A stretch of DNA of 64,000 nucleotides, from assembly GCF_900169485.1 (NCBI RefSeq), contig NZ_LT821227.1, positions 372,001-436,000 on the forward strand, read 5' to 3'. Positions 37,463-48,269 of this stretch are shown here, one piece after another (within the stretch, counting starts at the first letter, position 1; each line of letters starts with the position of its first letter). The notes beneath the pieces were generated by a model. That model was given only the letters and a program-made list of their open reading frames with translations. It was not told where the DNA came from and did not search any database. A program made the translations under genes and the position numbers. The stretch is from Phoenicibacter congonensis. GTDB lineage: Bacteria > Actinomycetota > Coriobacteriia > Coriobacteriales > Eggerthellaceae.

Positions 37463-39811
37463 GTGTCGTTAGATTTGTCTACTTTAAATCCCGCCCAACG
37501 TGAGGCGGTTGAAACTATCGATGGTCCTTTGCTTGTGCTCGCGGGTGCAGGAAGCGGAAAAACGCGTGTTCTCACATATAGAATTGCACACATGATTGAG
37601 GATTTAAACATTCCTCCTTGGGAAATTCTTGCCATTACTTTTACTAATAAAGCTGCCAAGGAAATGCACGAGCGCCTCATTGATTTAGTTGGATCTGTCG
37701 CGCGTGGCATGTGGGTCTCCACTTTTCACAAGGGTTGCGGAAGGATTATCCGTGCCAATGCCGATCTCATAGGTTTCACTGAGAATTATTCTATTTATGA
37801 TCCAGACGACCAGAAACGCCTTGTTAAGGCGATTATGCAGGACTACAAATTTGATGAAAAGAGGTTTCCTCCAAAAACAATTCTTGAGGTCATTTCATCT
37901 GCTAAAAATAATCTTCAATTTCCTGAAGAGTTTTCAGTTTATGCATCCACACCTCTTGAGAAAACTGCATCCGAAGTTTATGCGGAATATCAAAAGCGCC
38001 TAAAGCTTGCGAATGCTCTTGATTTTGATGACATGCTTCTTTATGCATATGTTTTGTTGAGAGACGTCGAAAGTGTTCGCCGAGCCTACCAAAATCGTTT
38101 TAAATACATTCTTGTCGACGAATATCAAGACACTAACCATGTGCAATATGAAATCTGCAAATTATTAGCTGATGCGCACAAGAATTTGATGGTTGTTGGC
38201 GATGACGACCAGTCAATTTATTCGTGGCGCGGAGCTGACATTTCAAACATTCTTGATTTCGAGCACGATTACAAGAATGCAAAAGTTGTTAAGCTGGAAG
38301 AAAACTATCGTTCAACTGGAAACATTTTAAATGCTGCAAATGCAGTAATTGCAAAGAATAAAAATCGTAAAGACAAAAGACTGTTTACAAGTGGCGAAGA
38401 TGGCGATTTGATTGGCGTTTATTATGCGTCTGATGAACGTGATGAAGGTCGTTGGGTAGCTGGAGAGATTGATAAGTCTCTTCGTAAAAAGGAAATTAAA
38501 AGTTACAACGATGTGGCCATTCTTTACAGAACTAACGTCCAATCACGTGTTTTGGAAGACATGTTTTTGCGTTGCGGTGTGCCCTACAGAATTATTGGTG
38601 GGACTAAGTTTTTTGAGCGCAAAGAAATACGCGATGTGATGGCCTATTTGACGCTTGTTACAAACACCGGTGATGACATGGCTTTTGAGCGCATTGTTAA
38701 TGTGCCACGACGTGGGATTGGGCAATCAACAATCGAAAAAATTCGTCAAGAGGCATTGAGCCTTGGGTGCTCTGAGCTCATTGCAGCAGAGTCTTTGGCA
38801 TCGTCGGGAAACCTTCGCCCTGCTGTTTCAAAAGCAATTGTGAATTTTTTAAACTTAATTCACGAAGCTTCGAACTATGAAGGAGAACTAAAAAACGTCG
38901 TTGGAAACATCATTGCCAAAACTGGCCTCATTGAAGAACTTGAGGCTCAGCAGACCGACGAAGCTCGCGACAGAATAGAAAACATAAAAGAGTTGCTTTC
39001 TGTTGTTGAAGAATTTGCTGAAAGTCGAGATGCTCAAGAAGAACAATTTGAAGCTCCAACCCCAGAAAACGATGGAGATGCTGAGGTTGCTACTGAAAAG
39101 CTTGGGTGCAATTTACCCGATTTCATCGAATGGGTGCGCTTGAGAACCGACCTTGATGCAGTTGCTGGTGAAGACGACTCGGTTACAATGATGACGATTC
39201 ATTCTGCGAAGGGCCTAGAATTTTCTCATGTTTATGTTGTCGGCTTAGAGGAAGGCATTTTCCCCAACATGAATATGGGCAAAACTGAAGAAGACTTGGA
39301 AGAGGAGAGAAGGCTTGCATATGTAGCATACACGCGTGCAAGGAAAAAACTTGTGCTCACACATTCACAGTCCAGACGTCTTTTTGGCATGTGTGACCAA
39401 AATCCTGCTTCGAGGTTTTTAAAAGATGTTCCTGCCGATTTGAGAGAGAATCTTGGCATTGGCAGCAGTGGTTTTGAGGGATCCGGTTGGGAAAAGAGAG
39501 GTTCTAGGCGTGGCATTTCAGGAAGTGGAACTAACTACTACAACAGCGGTAAAGTCTCAAACGTTTCAAGTTCTAGTCAGACACGCGGCAAAAATGGTCC
39601 AATAAAATTTGGTTTTCAGCCGAACACAAGCTCTTCGTTCGGAAACGTTGGTGGTTCAAAGCTGTTTTCAAAAGGTGACCAGGTTGAACATAAAACTTTT
39701 GGACGAGGGTGCGTGTTGTCTGTTGATGGCGATAAAATCACAATTAAATTTTCTCGACTGAAAGAAACAAAGACTCTTTTGAAGGACTATGCACCCATCG
39801 TTAAAGTCTAA
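37463..39811 (+). CDS. pcrA: ATP-dependent DNA helicase PcrA/UvrD
   Basis: A 782-residue superfamily 1A helicase for DNA repair and replication restart. Motif I is LAGAGSGKTRVL near residue 25, motif II VDEYQDTN, motif III GDDDQSIYSWRGAD, and motif V-VI TIHSAKGLEFSHV and YVAYTRARKKL. The C-terminal Ser/Gly-rich linker leads to a small Tudor-like domain (GDQVEHKTFGRGCV), as in PcrA. The start is GTG at 37463 after ACGGAG. Confidence 0.96.
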   Translation: MSLDLSTLNPAQREAVETIDGPLLVLAGAGSGKTRVLTYRIAHMIEDLNIPPWEILAITFTNKAAKEMHERLIDLVGSVARGMWVSTFHKGCGRIIRANADLIGFTENYSIYDPDDQKRLVKAIMQDYKFDEKRFPPKTILEVISSAKNNLQFPEEFSVYASTPLEKTASEVYAEYQKRLKLANALDFDDMLLYAYVLLRDVESVRRAYQNRFKYILVDEYQDTNHVQYEICKLLADAHKNLMVVGDDDQSIYSWRGADISNILDFEHDYKNAKVVKLEENYRSTGNILNAANAVIAKNKNRKDKRLFTSGEDGDLIGVYYASDERDEGRWVAGEIDKSLRKKEIKSYNDVAILYRTNVQSRVLEDMFLRCGVPYRIIGGTKFFERKEIRDVMAYLTLVTNTGDDMAFERIVNVPRRGIGQSTIEKIRQEALSLGCSELIAAESLASSGNLRPAVSKAIVNFLNLIHEASNYEGELKNVVGNIIAKTGLIEELEAQQTDEARDRIENIKELLSVVEEFAESRDAQEEQFEAPTPENDGDAEVATEKLGCNLPDFIEWVRLRTDLDAVAGEDDSVTMMTIHSAKGLEFSHVYVVGLEEGIFPNMNMGKTEEDLEEERRLAYVAYTRARKKLVLTHSQSRRLFGMCDQNPASRFLKDVPADLRENLGIGSSGFEGSGWEKRGSRRGISGSGTNYYNSGKVSNVSSSSQTRGKNGPIKFGFQPNTSSSFGNVGGSKLFSKGDQVEHKTFGRGCVLSVDGDKITIKFSRLKETKTLLKDYAPIVKV

Positions 39812-39863
39812 AAGATGAGAAACCCGTATAATAGTTTCAAAATGCTAGTTGAGGAGACCTAAC

Positions 39864-41243
39864 ATGACTGAGAAAGTCTTAGTGTTCGGACATCGCAATC
39901 CTGACAACGATTCTATTTCTTCAGCAGTCGCATACTGCTACCTTAAAAATAAACTTTCAGCTAGAAAAGAACGCTACCATTTCGACGAAGCTGGTTATGA
40001 ATACATTCCAGCCAGGCTTGGTGACATGCCGGTTGAAAGTGAGTGGGTTTTAAGAAAGAATGGATTTGAGACACCAGTTTTGATAACGCACGTTTATCCT
40101 CGAGTTTGTGATGTGATGACAGAGAACCCAATTTCTGTTCACCGCAAAACTACAATGCTTGAGGCGGGGCGTCTTCTTCGCAAACACAACATTCGCTCAC
40201 TTGTTGTTGAGGATGATGACAGAAAGTTCTGTGGGTTAATTTCTACACGGAATATTGCTGAGAGATATGTAGAGGCAACAGACGTTGTCGATTATGAGAA
40301 CTACAGCAAAGGTGATGTTGCAAAGTCTCTCGAAGATTCTTTAGGTCAGTATGTTGAAGAGCTAATGAGCACCGACGTTTATACAATGGATAAAGACGTC
40401 GTTTTGAGAGATGCGATCCAAGAATTGATGGCCAGCGCTCTTCGTGAAGGTGTTGCACTTGATGAAGGGGGACATGCTGTTGGCATTGTCACGCGTTCTG
40501 ACATTGCAACATATGGCAGACGCAAGGTTATTCTTGTTGACCACAACGAAACTCTGCAGTCAGCTCCTGGCATTGAAACTGCGCAAATTATGGAAATTGT
40601 TGACCATCATCGAATTGCAGATGTTACGACAACAGAACCAATAAAATTCTTGGGCCTTCCAATTGGTTCAACTGCAACTATTGTTTCTCTAGAGTTCGAA
40701 AAGCACAGAGTAACAATTCCGCCTCGCATTGCAGAGGTGCTTTTGTCGGCAATCATGACTGACACTTTGCTTCTGAAATCGCCAACGACTACTCATTCTG
40801 ACAAAGAACAAGCCGAATATCTAGCTGACATTGTTGGTGTTGATGCTCTCGACTTTGGTCGTCAAGTGTTTGAAACACGCGGAAACGATGAAGAAATGGC
40901 GATTGACAAGCTGGTTGCTTCAGACGCTAAAGAATTTATGCTTGAGACCGACGTGATATTAGTTTGTGCGCATGAGACAACCAATCTTGATGCTGTCAAA
41001 GCTAGAGAAGACGAAATTCGTCAATACATGGATTTATTGCTTAAAACTAAGAAATATAAGTTTGTTCTGTTTATGGTTACCGATGTTATTGAAGAGGGTT
41101 CTCAATTCTATTGCGAGGGCGACCGAAAGGCTATGAACAGAGTGTTTGACATTGAGTGCAAGGGCAAAGGCGGAACCTGGATGCCCGGCATTGTTTCACG
41201 TAAAAAGCAAGTCGCGCCACGACTTTTAAGTTACATCAAATAA
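39864..41243 (+). CDS. CBS-domain manganese-dependent inorganic pyrophosphatase
   Basis: A 459-residue family II pyrophosphatase that splits pyrophosphate to phosphate. The N-terminal metal motif is GHRNPDNDS and the DHH motif is D247-H248-H249. A pair of CBS domains (about 80-200, beginning CDVMTENPISVHRKTTM) is inserted between them, the arrangement of nucleotide-regulated CBS-PPases. The C-terminal DHHA2 domain has the SRKKQ signature. ATG at 39864 follows GAGGAG by seven bases. It is followed 9 bp later by enolase. Confidence 0.93.
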   Translation: MTEKVLVFGHRNPDNDSISSAVAYCYLKNKLSARKERYHFDEAGYEYIPARLGDMPVESEWVLRKNGFETPVLITHVYPRVCDVMTENPISVHRKTTMLEAGRLLRKHNIRSLVVEDDDRKFCGLISTRNIAERYVEATDVVDYENYSKGDVAKSLEDSLGQYVEELMSTDVYTMDKDVVLRDAIQELMASALREGVALDEGGHAVGIVTRSDIATYGRRKVILVDHNETLQSAPGIETAQIMEIVDHHRIADVTTTEPIKFLGLPIGSTATIVSLEFEKHRVTIPPRIAEVLLSAIMTDTLLLKSPTTTHSDKEQAEYLADIVGVDALDFGRQVFETRGNDEEMAIDKLVASDAKEFMLETDVILVCAHETTNLDAVKAREDEIRQYMDLLLKTKKYKFVLFMVTDVIEEGSQFYCEGDRKAMNRVFDIECKGKGGTWMPGIVSRKKQVAPRLLSYIK

Positions 41244-42539
<1,296 letters not shown>

Positions 42540-42568
42540 GCATCTCGCTTTTTAACAAATGTGCTAAA

Positions 42569-42596
42569 GGCGTCTCGTTTTCGAGGCGCCTTTTTT
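42569..42596 (+). terminator. Terminator after eno
   Basis: GGCGTCTCG and CGAGGCGCC pair (one G-T) around TTTT, followed by six T. Confidence 0.92.
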
Positions 42597-42840
42597 GTCC
42601 TTCATTTTTTCTTTATCTAAATAGGTGAATATACTAATTTTGTCGATAAAGATAATCGCAGTTTTTATTCAAAAAAATCAATTTTGTTCATTTTTTAACC
42701 CTGTTTAGAAAAAAAGTAGCCTCTGAACTGGGAACTATTTTTTAAAAATGTACACTATTTGGTGTATGTAAAGTTGGAGGAGAACTATAATATAGATGTT
42801 CTGTTTTGTTCTGTCGGTAGTATCTGCAAAGGAGGGGAAA

Positions 42841-44280
42841 ATGGATTTTATCGGATTTCTTAACGGCCCTGTCCTCGATGGGGTCAACACAATCAATGGA
42901 GTTCTAACCGACTATGTTTTGGTTGTTTTGTTGATTGCAACTGGACTTTACATCTCCATCAAAACAAAGTTTGTTCAAGTGCGTTGTTTTGGTGAAGGAT
43001 GGAAAAGACTCTTTGGAAACTTCTCTCTTAAAGGTGAGAAAAAAGAAGGTCAGATGAGCTCGTTCCAATCATTGTGCACCGCTGTTGGTGGACAGGTTGG
43101 CACTGGCAACATCGTTGGTGTTTGCGGCGCTGTTCTCGTTGGCGGTCCTGGTTCAATTTTCTGGATTTGGATTATTGCTTTCTTCGGAATGGCAACAAAC
43201 TACGCTGAAGCAACTCTTGCTCAGAAGACAAAGACCAAAGATGAAACAGGAGCTACTATTGGTGGTCCTGTTTACTACATCAAGGCAGCATTTAAAGGCG
43301 GCTTTGGCAAGTTCATGGCTGGATTCTTTGCTGTAGCTATCACTCTTGCTCTTGGCATCATGGGCTGCATGGTTCAATCAAACGCAATGGCTGGAGTTAT
43401 TTCTTCAGCTTCTGGTGGGGTTATCCCTACATGGGTAGTCGGTGCAGTTGTTGTAGCTCTTTGCCTCTGGGTATTCCTCGGCGGCACAAACCGTCTCGCT
43501 GGCATCACTGAGAAAATTGTTCCTTTGATGGCTATTGGTTACATCGTTGGTGCACTTGCTGTTCTTCTCACGCACCTTCCACAATTGGTTGAGGCATTTG
43601 GTTTGATTTTCAAATATGCTTTCACTCCATGGAGTGCTGCTGGTGGCGTTGTTTTTGCTGTGTTTGCTGCAATTTCAAAAGGTGCAAACCGTGGTCTTTT
43701 TGCAAATGAGGCTGGCATGGGTTCAACACCACATGCTCATGCGTTGGCAGAAGTTGAAAAGCCACATGATCAGGGCACAGTTGCTATGATGGGCGTGTTT
43801 ATTTGCACCTATTTCGTAGTTACTTTGACTGGTCTTGTTGTTGTCACAACACTCTTCACAGGCGACGGTGCTGTTGCCCAAGCAATCGCTACACAAGGTG
43901 CTGACGGTCTTGCACAATTTAGCAAGAACACACTTGCACAGCAAGTATTTGCTACTTTGTTCACTGCAGGCCCTGCTAACTGGTTTGTTGCAATTGCATT
44001 GTTCTTCTTTGCATTCTCAACAATCATTGCTTGGAACCTCTTTGGAAAAATCAACATTACATATCTGTTTGGCAAGAAGGCAGTTGCTCCATTCTGCATC
44101 ATTGCATGCATCTGCATGTTCATTGGTTCAATGGTAGAGTCTGATCTTGTTTGGGCGCTCGCCGACTTGTTTAATATGATTATGGTTATTCCAAACGTTG
44201 CAGCTATCATCGCTCTTGGTGGTGTGGTTGGAAAGATTGCTCTTGGAAAAGACAATTCTTTTGGCATGGAAGAAAAATAG
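42841..44280 (+). CDS. Alanine/glycine:cation symporter (AGCS family)
   Basis: A 479-residue sodium- or proton-coupled importer of alanine or glycine. About 11 helices are expected. Family features include QMSSFQSLCTAVGGQVGTGNIVGV near residue 75 and KGANRGLFANEAGMGSTPHAHA. ATG at 42841 with AAGGAGG five bases upstream is preferred to the in-frame codon at 42796. A small inverted repeat TACAC/GTGTA lies near 42750. Given the glycine reductase locus in this genome, glycine uptake is a plausible role, but no glycine aptamer precedes it. Confidence 0.93.
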   Translation: MDFIGFLNGPVLDGVNTINGVLTDYVLVVLLIATGLYISIKTKFVQVRCFGEGWKRLFGNFSLKGEKKEGQMSSFQSLCTAVGGQVGTGNIVGVCGAVLVGGPGSIFWIWIIAFFGMATNYAEATLAQKTKTKDETGATIGGPVYYIKAAFKGGFGKFMAGFFAVAITLALGIMGCMVQSNAMAGVISSASGGVIPTWVVGAVVVALCLWVFLGGTNRLAGITEKIVPLMAIGYIVGALAVLLTHLPQLVEAFGLIFKYAFTPWSAAGGVVFAVFAAISKGANRGLFANEAGMGSTPHAHALAEVEKPHDQGTVAMMGVFICTYFVVTLTGLVVVTTLFTGDGAVAQAIATQGADGLAQFSKNTLAQQVFATLFTAGPANWFVAIALFFFAFSTIIAWNLFGKINITYLFGKKAVAPFCIIACICMFIGSMVESDLVWALADLFNMIMVIPNVAAIIALGGVVGKIALGKDNSFGMEEK

Positions 44281-44343
44281 GCCTGTAATTACGATTTTGC
44301 AATTATTCTAATTTCTCGCAGAGAATATCTCACAGAACAGTTC

Positions 44344-44376
44344 ATGACCCGGGTTCCAACTCGGGTCATTTTTTTA
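44344..44376 (+). terminator. Terminator after AGCS symporter gene
   Basis: ATGACCCG pairs with CGGGTCAT and a long T run follows. Confidence 0.9.
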
Positions 44377-44380
44377 TCAG

Positions 44381-44752
44381 CAAAGCGGAGTGTCAGCTTT
44401 GATTACCCAACAAGATTTTCCAACAAGATTTTTATTCACGGTTAAGCGTTTTTCTGTGTCATGATTCACGGGGGAAAGCAATGTTGTGCGTTTAAAATAA
44501 TTTTTTAGAACACTATTTAGCTGCATGCGTTACAGAATAACTGTTCACTTGGGCCTTTTTTTGTTTCTAGCGTTTGACTTAAACACGCCAGCGTGAGTTT
44601 TGTTGACCCTAATGCACACTTTGAGCGTTCACGCTGTTGGGAAGGTGTTTTGTTTGGTGCTTCAATGAACCACACTTATTGAGATTAAGTGCTTTTCTTT
44701 TCTTAGTAGTGAGTAGGAAGGCAAGTGTTGCAGGTTATGGCACAATTTTCTT
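44381..44752. other. Intergenic stretch without a recognisable gene
   Basis: About 370 bp before the rumA-type gene. I saw no coding frame, tRNA or convincing structured RNA. It presumably holds the promoter of the downstream gene. Confidence 0.45.
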
Positions 44753-46189
44753 ATGAAAGAAACGGTTGAAATTTTAAGAATGGCCTATGGTAGGGGTGCT
44801 GTCGCAAAGTTAAGCAATGGTAAGACTGTCTTTGTGAAAGGCGGAATTCCTGGCGAGATGTGTGAAATTGAAATACTTGAAGATCACGAGCGCTTTGCAG
44901 TTGCAAGAATTGTTAGTAGGGGAGTTCGAGCTGAAGAAATTCCTGGTGCTGACTGGGCAGACCTCTCCTATAAATTGCAGTTAGTTTACAAAAAGAGCGT
45001 CGTGCGAGATGCACTTGTTAGGAATGGAAGATTCGACGAAGGATTCGTTGATTCAGTTCTTCAAGATGTTGTCGCTTCAGAGAACGAGTGGAACTATCGT
45101 AACAAGATTGAACTTGCCTGGATTTCTGGGCGTTTGGGCATGATGGATGAGGGGACGAACAATTTCGTTACAGTTAAGTCATTTCCGCTTGCTTCAAAAG
45201 CAATTGAGAAATCGCCAGGAGCACTTGCAGGTTCTTTAAAATTTGCGCTTCATGGCGATGAGTGTGGGCTTTTTAGAGTCGGAATTCGCCACAGTGAGCG
45301 AACAGGTGATGTTCAGGTTGCTCTTTGGACAACTCCTGGATGGTTTCCGCGCCACGAAGTTTCAAGAGTTGTTCAGGATGCAGTTGGTGCAACTTCAGTT
45401 GTCAGGATTATTGCAGAAGGTGGCAAGGCGAGAAGAATTAAGCAAGTCGAAGTTCTTTCTGGCGATCCTCTTTGGCGTGAAAATTTGTCTGCTATCAAAT
45501 ATGGAGTTTCGGCCCCTTCGTTCTTCCAAGTCAACACTAATCAGGCTGAGGTGCTTCAACGGCTTGTGATTAAAGCTATTGAGCAAGACATTGATTTAAA
45601 AAAAAGCAATGGCACCCAGGCGTCTTACACTGAAAGAGGATCTTCTTTAGGGGAGCACTCGACTTCTTGTTTTGAGAGTTCGAGCAACGAAGTGAAGGCA
45701 TCGCGCGTTGGAGAAGCCCACATTTTTTGTGATGATGGCAAAGATGCTAAATCACCTCATTTGATTAGACGAATTGCCGATTTTTACTGCGGATGTGGTA
45801 CGTTTACCCTCCCACTTGTAAAAGCTGGATTTGATGTTGTGGGGGTTGAATTAGCTGGATCATCTACTAGGGATTTAAAGAAAAATCTCGACAGCAATCG
45901 TTTGTCAGCAAAAGTGATTTGTGACGATGTTAGGTTTGCTTTAAAAAAGATGCCAGACTTTGATGCATGTGTCGTTGATCCTCCAAAATCCGGTCTCGAT
46001 AAAGAAGTCGTCAACATGTTGATTAAGAGGGAACCAAAAAAGATTGTATATGTGAGCTGCGACCCAATGACACTTGCGCGCGACCTAAAACGATTTTGTG
46101 AAGCTGGCTATTCTGTTAACGAGGTAACGCCTGTTGACATGTTTCCGCAAACACATCATGTGGAGACGGTAGCTCTTCTATCTCGGTAA
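44753..46189 (+). CDS. RumA/TrmA-type RNA (uracil-5-)-methyltransferase
   Basis: A 478-residue class I methyltransferase that adds a methyl group to uracil C5 in 23S rRNA or tRNA. An N-terminal TRAM-like segment is followed by the SAM motif DFYCGCGTFTLPL, then VDPPKSGL and the catalytic Cys in YVSCDPMTLARDL. An unusual insertion of about 45 polar residues (around 283-338) precedes the SAM motif. The C-terminal DMFPQTHHVETVALL is the conserved end, and the candidate left attachment site lies inside it. Position 1939 of 23S rRNA is the usual RumA target, but the exact base cannot be read here. Confidence 0.9.
   Translation: MKETVEILRMAYGRGAVAKLSNGKTVFVKGGIPGEMCEIEILEDHERFAVARIVSRGVRAEEIPGADWADLSYKLQLVYKKSVVRDALVRNGRFDEGFVDSVLQDVVASENEWNYRNKIELAWISGRLGMMDEGTNNFVTVKSFPLASKAIEKSPGALAGSLKFALHGDECGLFRVGIRHSERTGDVQVALWTTPGWFPRHEVSRVVQDAVGATSVVRIIAEGGKARRIKQVEVLSGDPLWRENLSAIKYGVSAPSFFQVNTNQAEVLQRLVIKAIEQDIDLKKSNGTQASYTERGSSLGEHSTSCFESSSNEVKASRVGEAHIFCDDGKDAKSPHLIRRIADFYCGCGTFTLPLVKAGFDVVGVELAGSSTRDLKKNLDSNRLSAKVICDDVRFALKKMPDFDACVVDPPKSGLDKEVVNMLIKREPKKIVYVSCDPMTLARDLKRFCEAGYSVNEVTPVDMFPQTHHVETVALLSR
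46136..46152. repeat. Candidate left attachment site (17-bp direct repeat)
   Basis: GACATGTTTCCGCAAAC lies in the 3' end of the rumA-like gene and matches GACATATTTCCGCAAAC at 50109-50125 with one mismatch. The two copies bracket the GC-richer segment and its recombinase remnant. Confidence 0.5.
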
Positions 46190-46207
46190 TTTGCGTCGAA
46201 GTCTTTA

Positions 46208-46482
46208 ATACCGGTTTTTATCAGCCCGAAGGACGTGGGACTGCCGAAGCATAAACCGCAGTCGACGTATGAGAACATCCGCGATTACGTCCAGAAAACG
46301 TATGTACTGAAGGTCAGCTCCTTGTACGCCGCGCAGACGAAGGACGAGTGCTGACTTGAAACGCAGACCGACAGGTCAGACGAAAAGGAGCAACCGAAAT
46401 TGCTGCCTGAGAAGCGCGAGGCGATTCTGGATGCGTTCCGTCATTTCGGACTCATGGGAGAAGACGAGGGTTGCTACTCCGA
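46208..46482 (+). pseudogene. Fragment resembling a rumA-associated C-terminal extension
   Basis: One frame reads KDVGLPKHKPQSTYENIRDY, then KVSSLYAAQTKDEC, a TGA, and on to LLPEKREAILDAFRHFGLM. From memory this matches C-terminal extensions and small ORFs found after rumA genes in elements of anaerobic gut bacteria. The TGA sits where a Gly codon (GGA) is expected, so it looks like a point-mutation stop and not selenocysteine. There is no start codon or RBS. Confidence 0.5.
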
Positions 46483-46520
46483 CTGGAACCACGTCGAGGG
46501 ACGTCGATCCGCTGATGTGC

Positions 46521-46781
46521 ATGAGCAAGACGGTGTTCAAGAACGGTCGGGTGAGTATTGTTTACGTGATGAACGGGTGGAATCGTTTCAAGGCGGCCTG
46601 CGATTTCATGGAGTGGTTCGAGGGTCTGGCGAGCTACCGGACGGTGGCCATGCTGCCCCAGTCTGGGGCGTTCGTTCTGGCTGGAGCCGCTTGCAAGTCC
46701 GTGCTCGAGTTTGACCGACGCGACAAGCCTGCGAAGGCGACTCTTGTTCTGGTGGAAGCGGCGGGAGAAGCTGCGGTGTTC
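46521..46781 (+). pseudogene. Possible remnant ORF in the foreign segment
   Basis: An 87-residue stretch starting MSKTVFKNGRVSIVYVMNGW has coding-like composition. It includes AACDFMEWFEGLASYRTV but has no recognised domain and no clear RBS. The frame runs on without a stop into the next gene, whose own RBS and start lie inside it. I cannot tell whether it is a short real gene that lost its stop or a decayed one. Confidence 0.35.
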
Positions 46782-46874
46782 CGAAGGAATAACCGCAGGT
46801 CAGAGGCGTGTTGCGTATGGATAAAAGATTATCTACGATGTATAAATGTGCAAATGATTAAAGGAGGTCTAGCC

Positions 46875-47105
46875 GTGGCGAACATGTTCAAGAAAAATGC
46901 TGCCGACCGCGAGGCCGAGCAGAAGAAGATAGAGAAGGCCATCGTCGTCGACGAGACTGCGGACGAGAAGCGCACCACCCTCTCGCTGTCGCTCACCGCG
47001 AGCGACAAGAAGGCGCTCAAGATGATGGCTGCTGAGAAGGAAACGACGATTGCTGCAATCATCCACGAGTGGGTGCAGGAGCATCTTGAGGAGGAGAGCG
47101 AGTAA
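46875..47105 (+). CDS. Small ribbon-helix-helix-like protein
   Basis: A 76-residue charged protein starting at GTG, six bases after a perfect AAAGGAGGT. The C-terminal half, RTTLSLSLTASDKKALKMMA then KETTIAAIIHEWVQEHL, has the strand-helix-helix pattern of CopG/Arc-type DNA-binding proteins. Its stop directly precedes the methyltransferase ATG with no gap. A controller role for the cassette, like C proteins of restriction systems, is an inference. An antitoxin-like role is an alternative. Confidence 0.72.
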   Translation: MANMFKKNAADREAEQKKIEKAIVVDETADEKRTTLSLSLTASDKKALKMMAAEKETTIAAIIHEWVQEHLEEESE

Positions 47106-48269
47106 ATGGCTGGAAACACAAGCCTTAGTGCAGCAAAAGATGCCAAGAACGACGAGTTCTATACACAATACAGCGATATTGAAGCAGAGATGAATGCTTA
47201 TGTTGAGTTCAATCCTGACGTGTTTCGCGGTAAGAAGATTTTGCTTCCGTGCGATGACCCTGAGTGGTCGAACTTCACGAAGTATTTTGCAGCTAATTTT
47301 GAACGATTCGGTCTAAAAAAGCTGATTAGCACGTCCTATGCGAAGGGCGCTGGAAATAAGCAGCTGACACTGTTTGAAATGGATTCTCCGCTTTATGATG
47401 CTGACAAGCATGACGACCACGGAAAGGTTTTTACGCTTACGTGCGACAAGGACGGCTCTGGCCGCGTGGATACAGACGACATCGAGTTTTCGGGATACCT
47501 CGAAGGGGACGGTGATTTCCGTTCTGCAGAGGTCAAGGCACTGCGTGATGAAGCGGACATCATCATCACGAATCCACCTTTTTCGCTGTTCCGCGAGTTT
47601 TTGGGATGGATTATGGAGGCAGGGAAACGATTTGTAATCCTTGGCAATATGAATGCTATTCCTTATAAAGAGGTTTTTCCATATTTGAAAAACAATGAAA
47701 TCTGGCTTGGTTACAAGTCGCTGAATCAGGACATGTATTTCGACGTGCCCGAAGAGCGCCGTCAGTGGCTTCTTGAAAACAAGAAGGAAGGCTCGGCATA
47801 CAAGATTATCGACGGCGTGGTTATGGGCCGCTTGGCTTCTGCGTGCTGGTTTACGAACTTAGACCACGGTAAGCGTCATCAGCCGTTGTTGCTCGATACG
47901 ATTGAGCACAATTTGAAATTCAACAAGCGATTGCGCAAGAAATTTGAAAAGGAATATGGCGCGGTTGAATACCGTAAATATGATAATTATGACGCCATAG
48001 AGATTCCTTTTACTGAATGCATTCCATCGAATTATGACGGCGTGATGGGTGTTCCGATTACGTTCATGGATAAGTATTGTCCTGAGCAATTTGAAATTAT
48101 CTGGCAAGCAAGTGGTAATGCTTATGCCAATGCACCGGCCGATATTTTGCAGGAACTGAAATTTGACCCCACCGTGAAATATGGAGGCGGATTGGGAACA
48201 GCTGTACTTAATGGAAAAGCAAGGTATTCACGCATTCTCATTCGTTCGAAGAAAGGAGGTAATGCCTAA
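47106..48269 (+). CDS. EcoRI-family adenine-specific DNA methyltransferase
   Basis: A 387-residue DNA N6-adenine methyltransferase. The N-terminal [20 protein letters not shown] and the catalytic NPPFSLF (Asn156) match the EcoRI methylase-like family. The [13 protein letters not shown] segment probably contributes to SAM binding. Codon use is a little less GC-rich than in the neighbouring nuclease gene. It overlaps the next start by one base (TAATG). The usual EcoRI-type endonuclease is absent; the DUF262-HNH protein takes that position. Confidence 0.9.
   Translation: MAGNTSLSAAKDAKNDEFYTQYSDIEAEMNAYVEFNPDVFRGKKILLPCDDPEWSNFTKYFAANFERFGLKKLISTSYAKGAGNKQLTLFEMDSPLYDADKHDDHGKVFTLTCDKDGSGRVDTDDIEFSGYLEGDGDFRSAEVKALRDEADIIITNPPFSLFREFLGWIMEAGKRFVILGNMNAIPYKEVFPYLKNNEIWLGYKSLNQDMYFDVPEERRQWLLENKKEGSAYKIIDGVVMGRLASACWFTNLDHGKRHQPLLLDTIEHNLKFNKRLRKKFEKEYGAVEYRKYDNYDAIEIPFTECIPSNYDGVMGVPITFMDKYCPEQFEIIWQASGNAYANAPADILQELKFDPTVKYGGGLGTAVLNGKARYSRILIRSKKGGNA

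Noticed and set aside
42780-42840. Upstream start for the AGCS symporter
   Set aside because: A strong AAGGAGG sits five bases before the ATG at 42841, and the extra 15 residues do not fit the family N terminus.
46332-46360. In-frame TGA in the rumA-like fragment as selenocysteine
   Set aside because: There is no redox context, start codon or expected SECIS, and a Gly codon with one base change explains it better.
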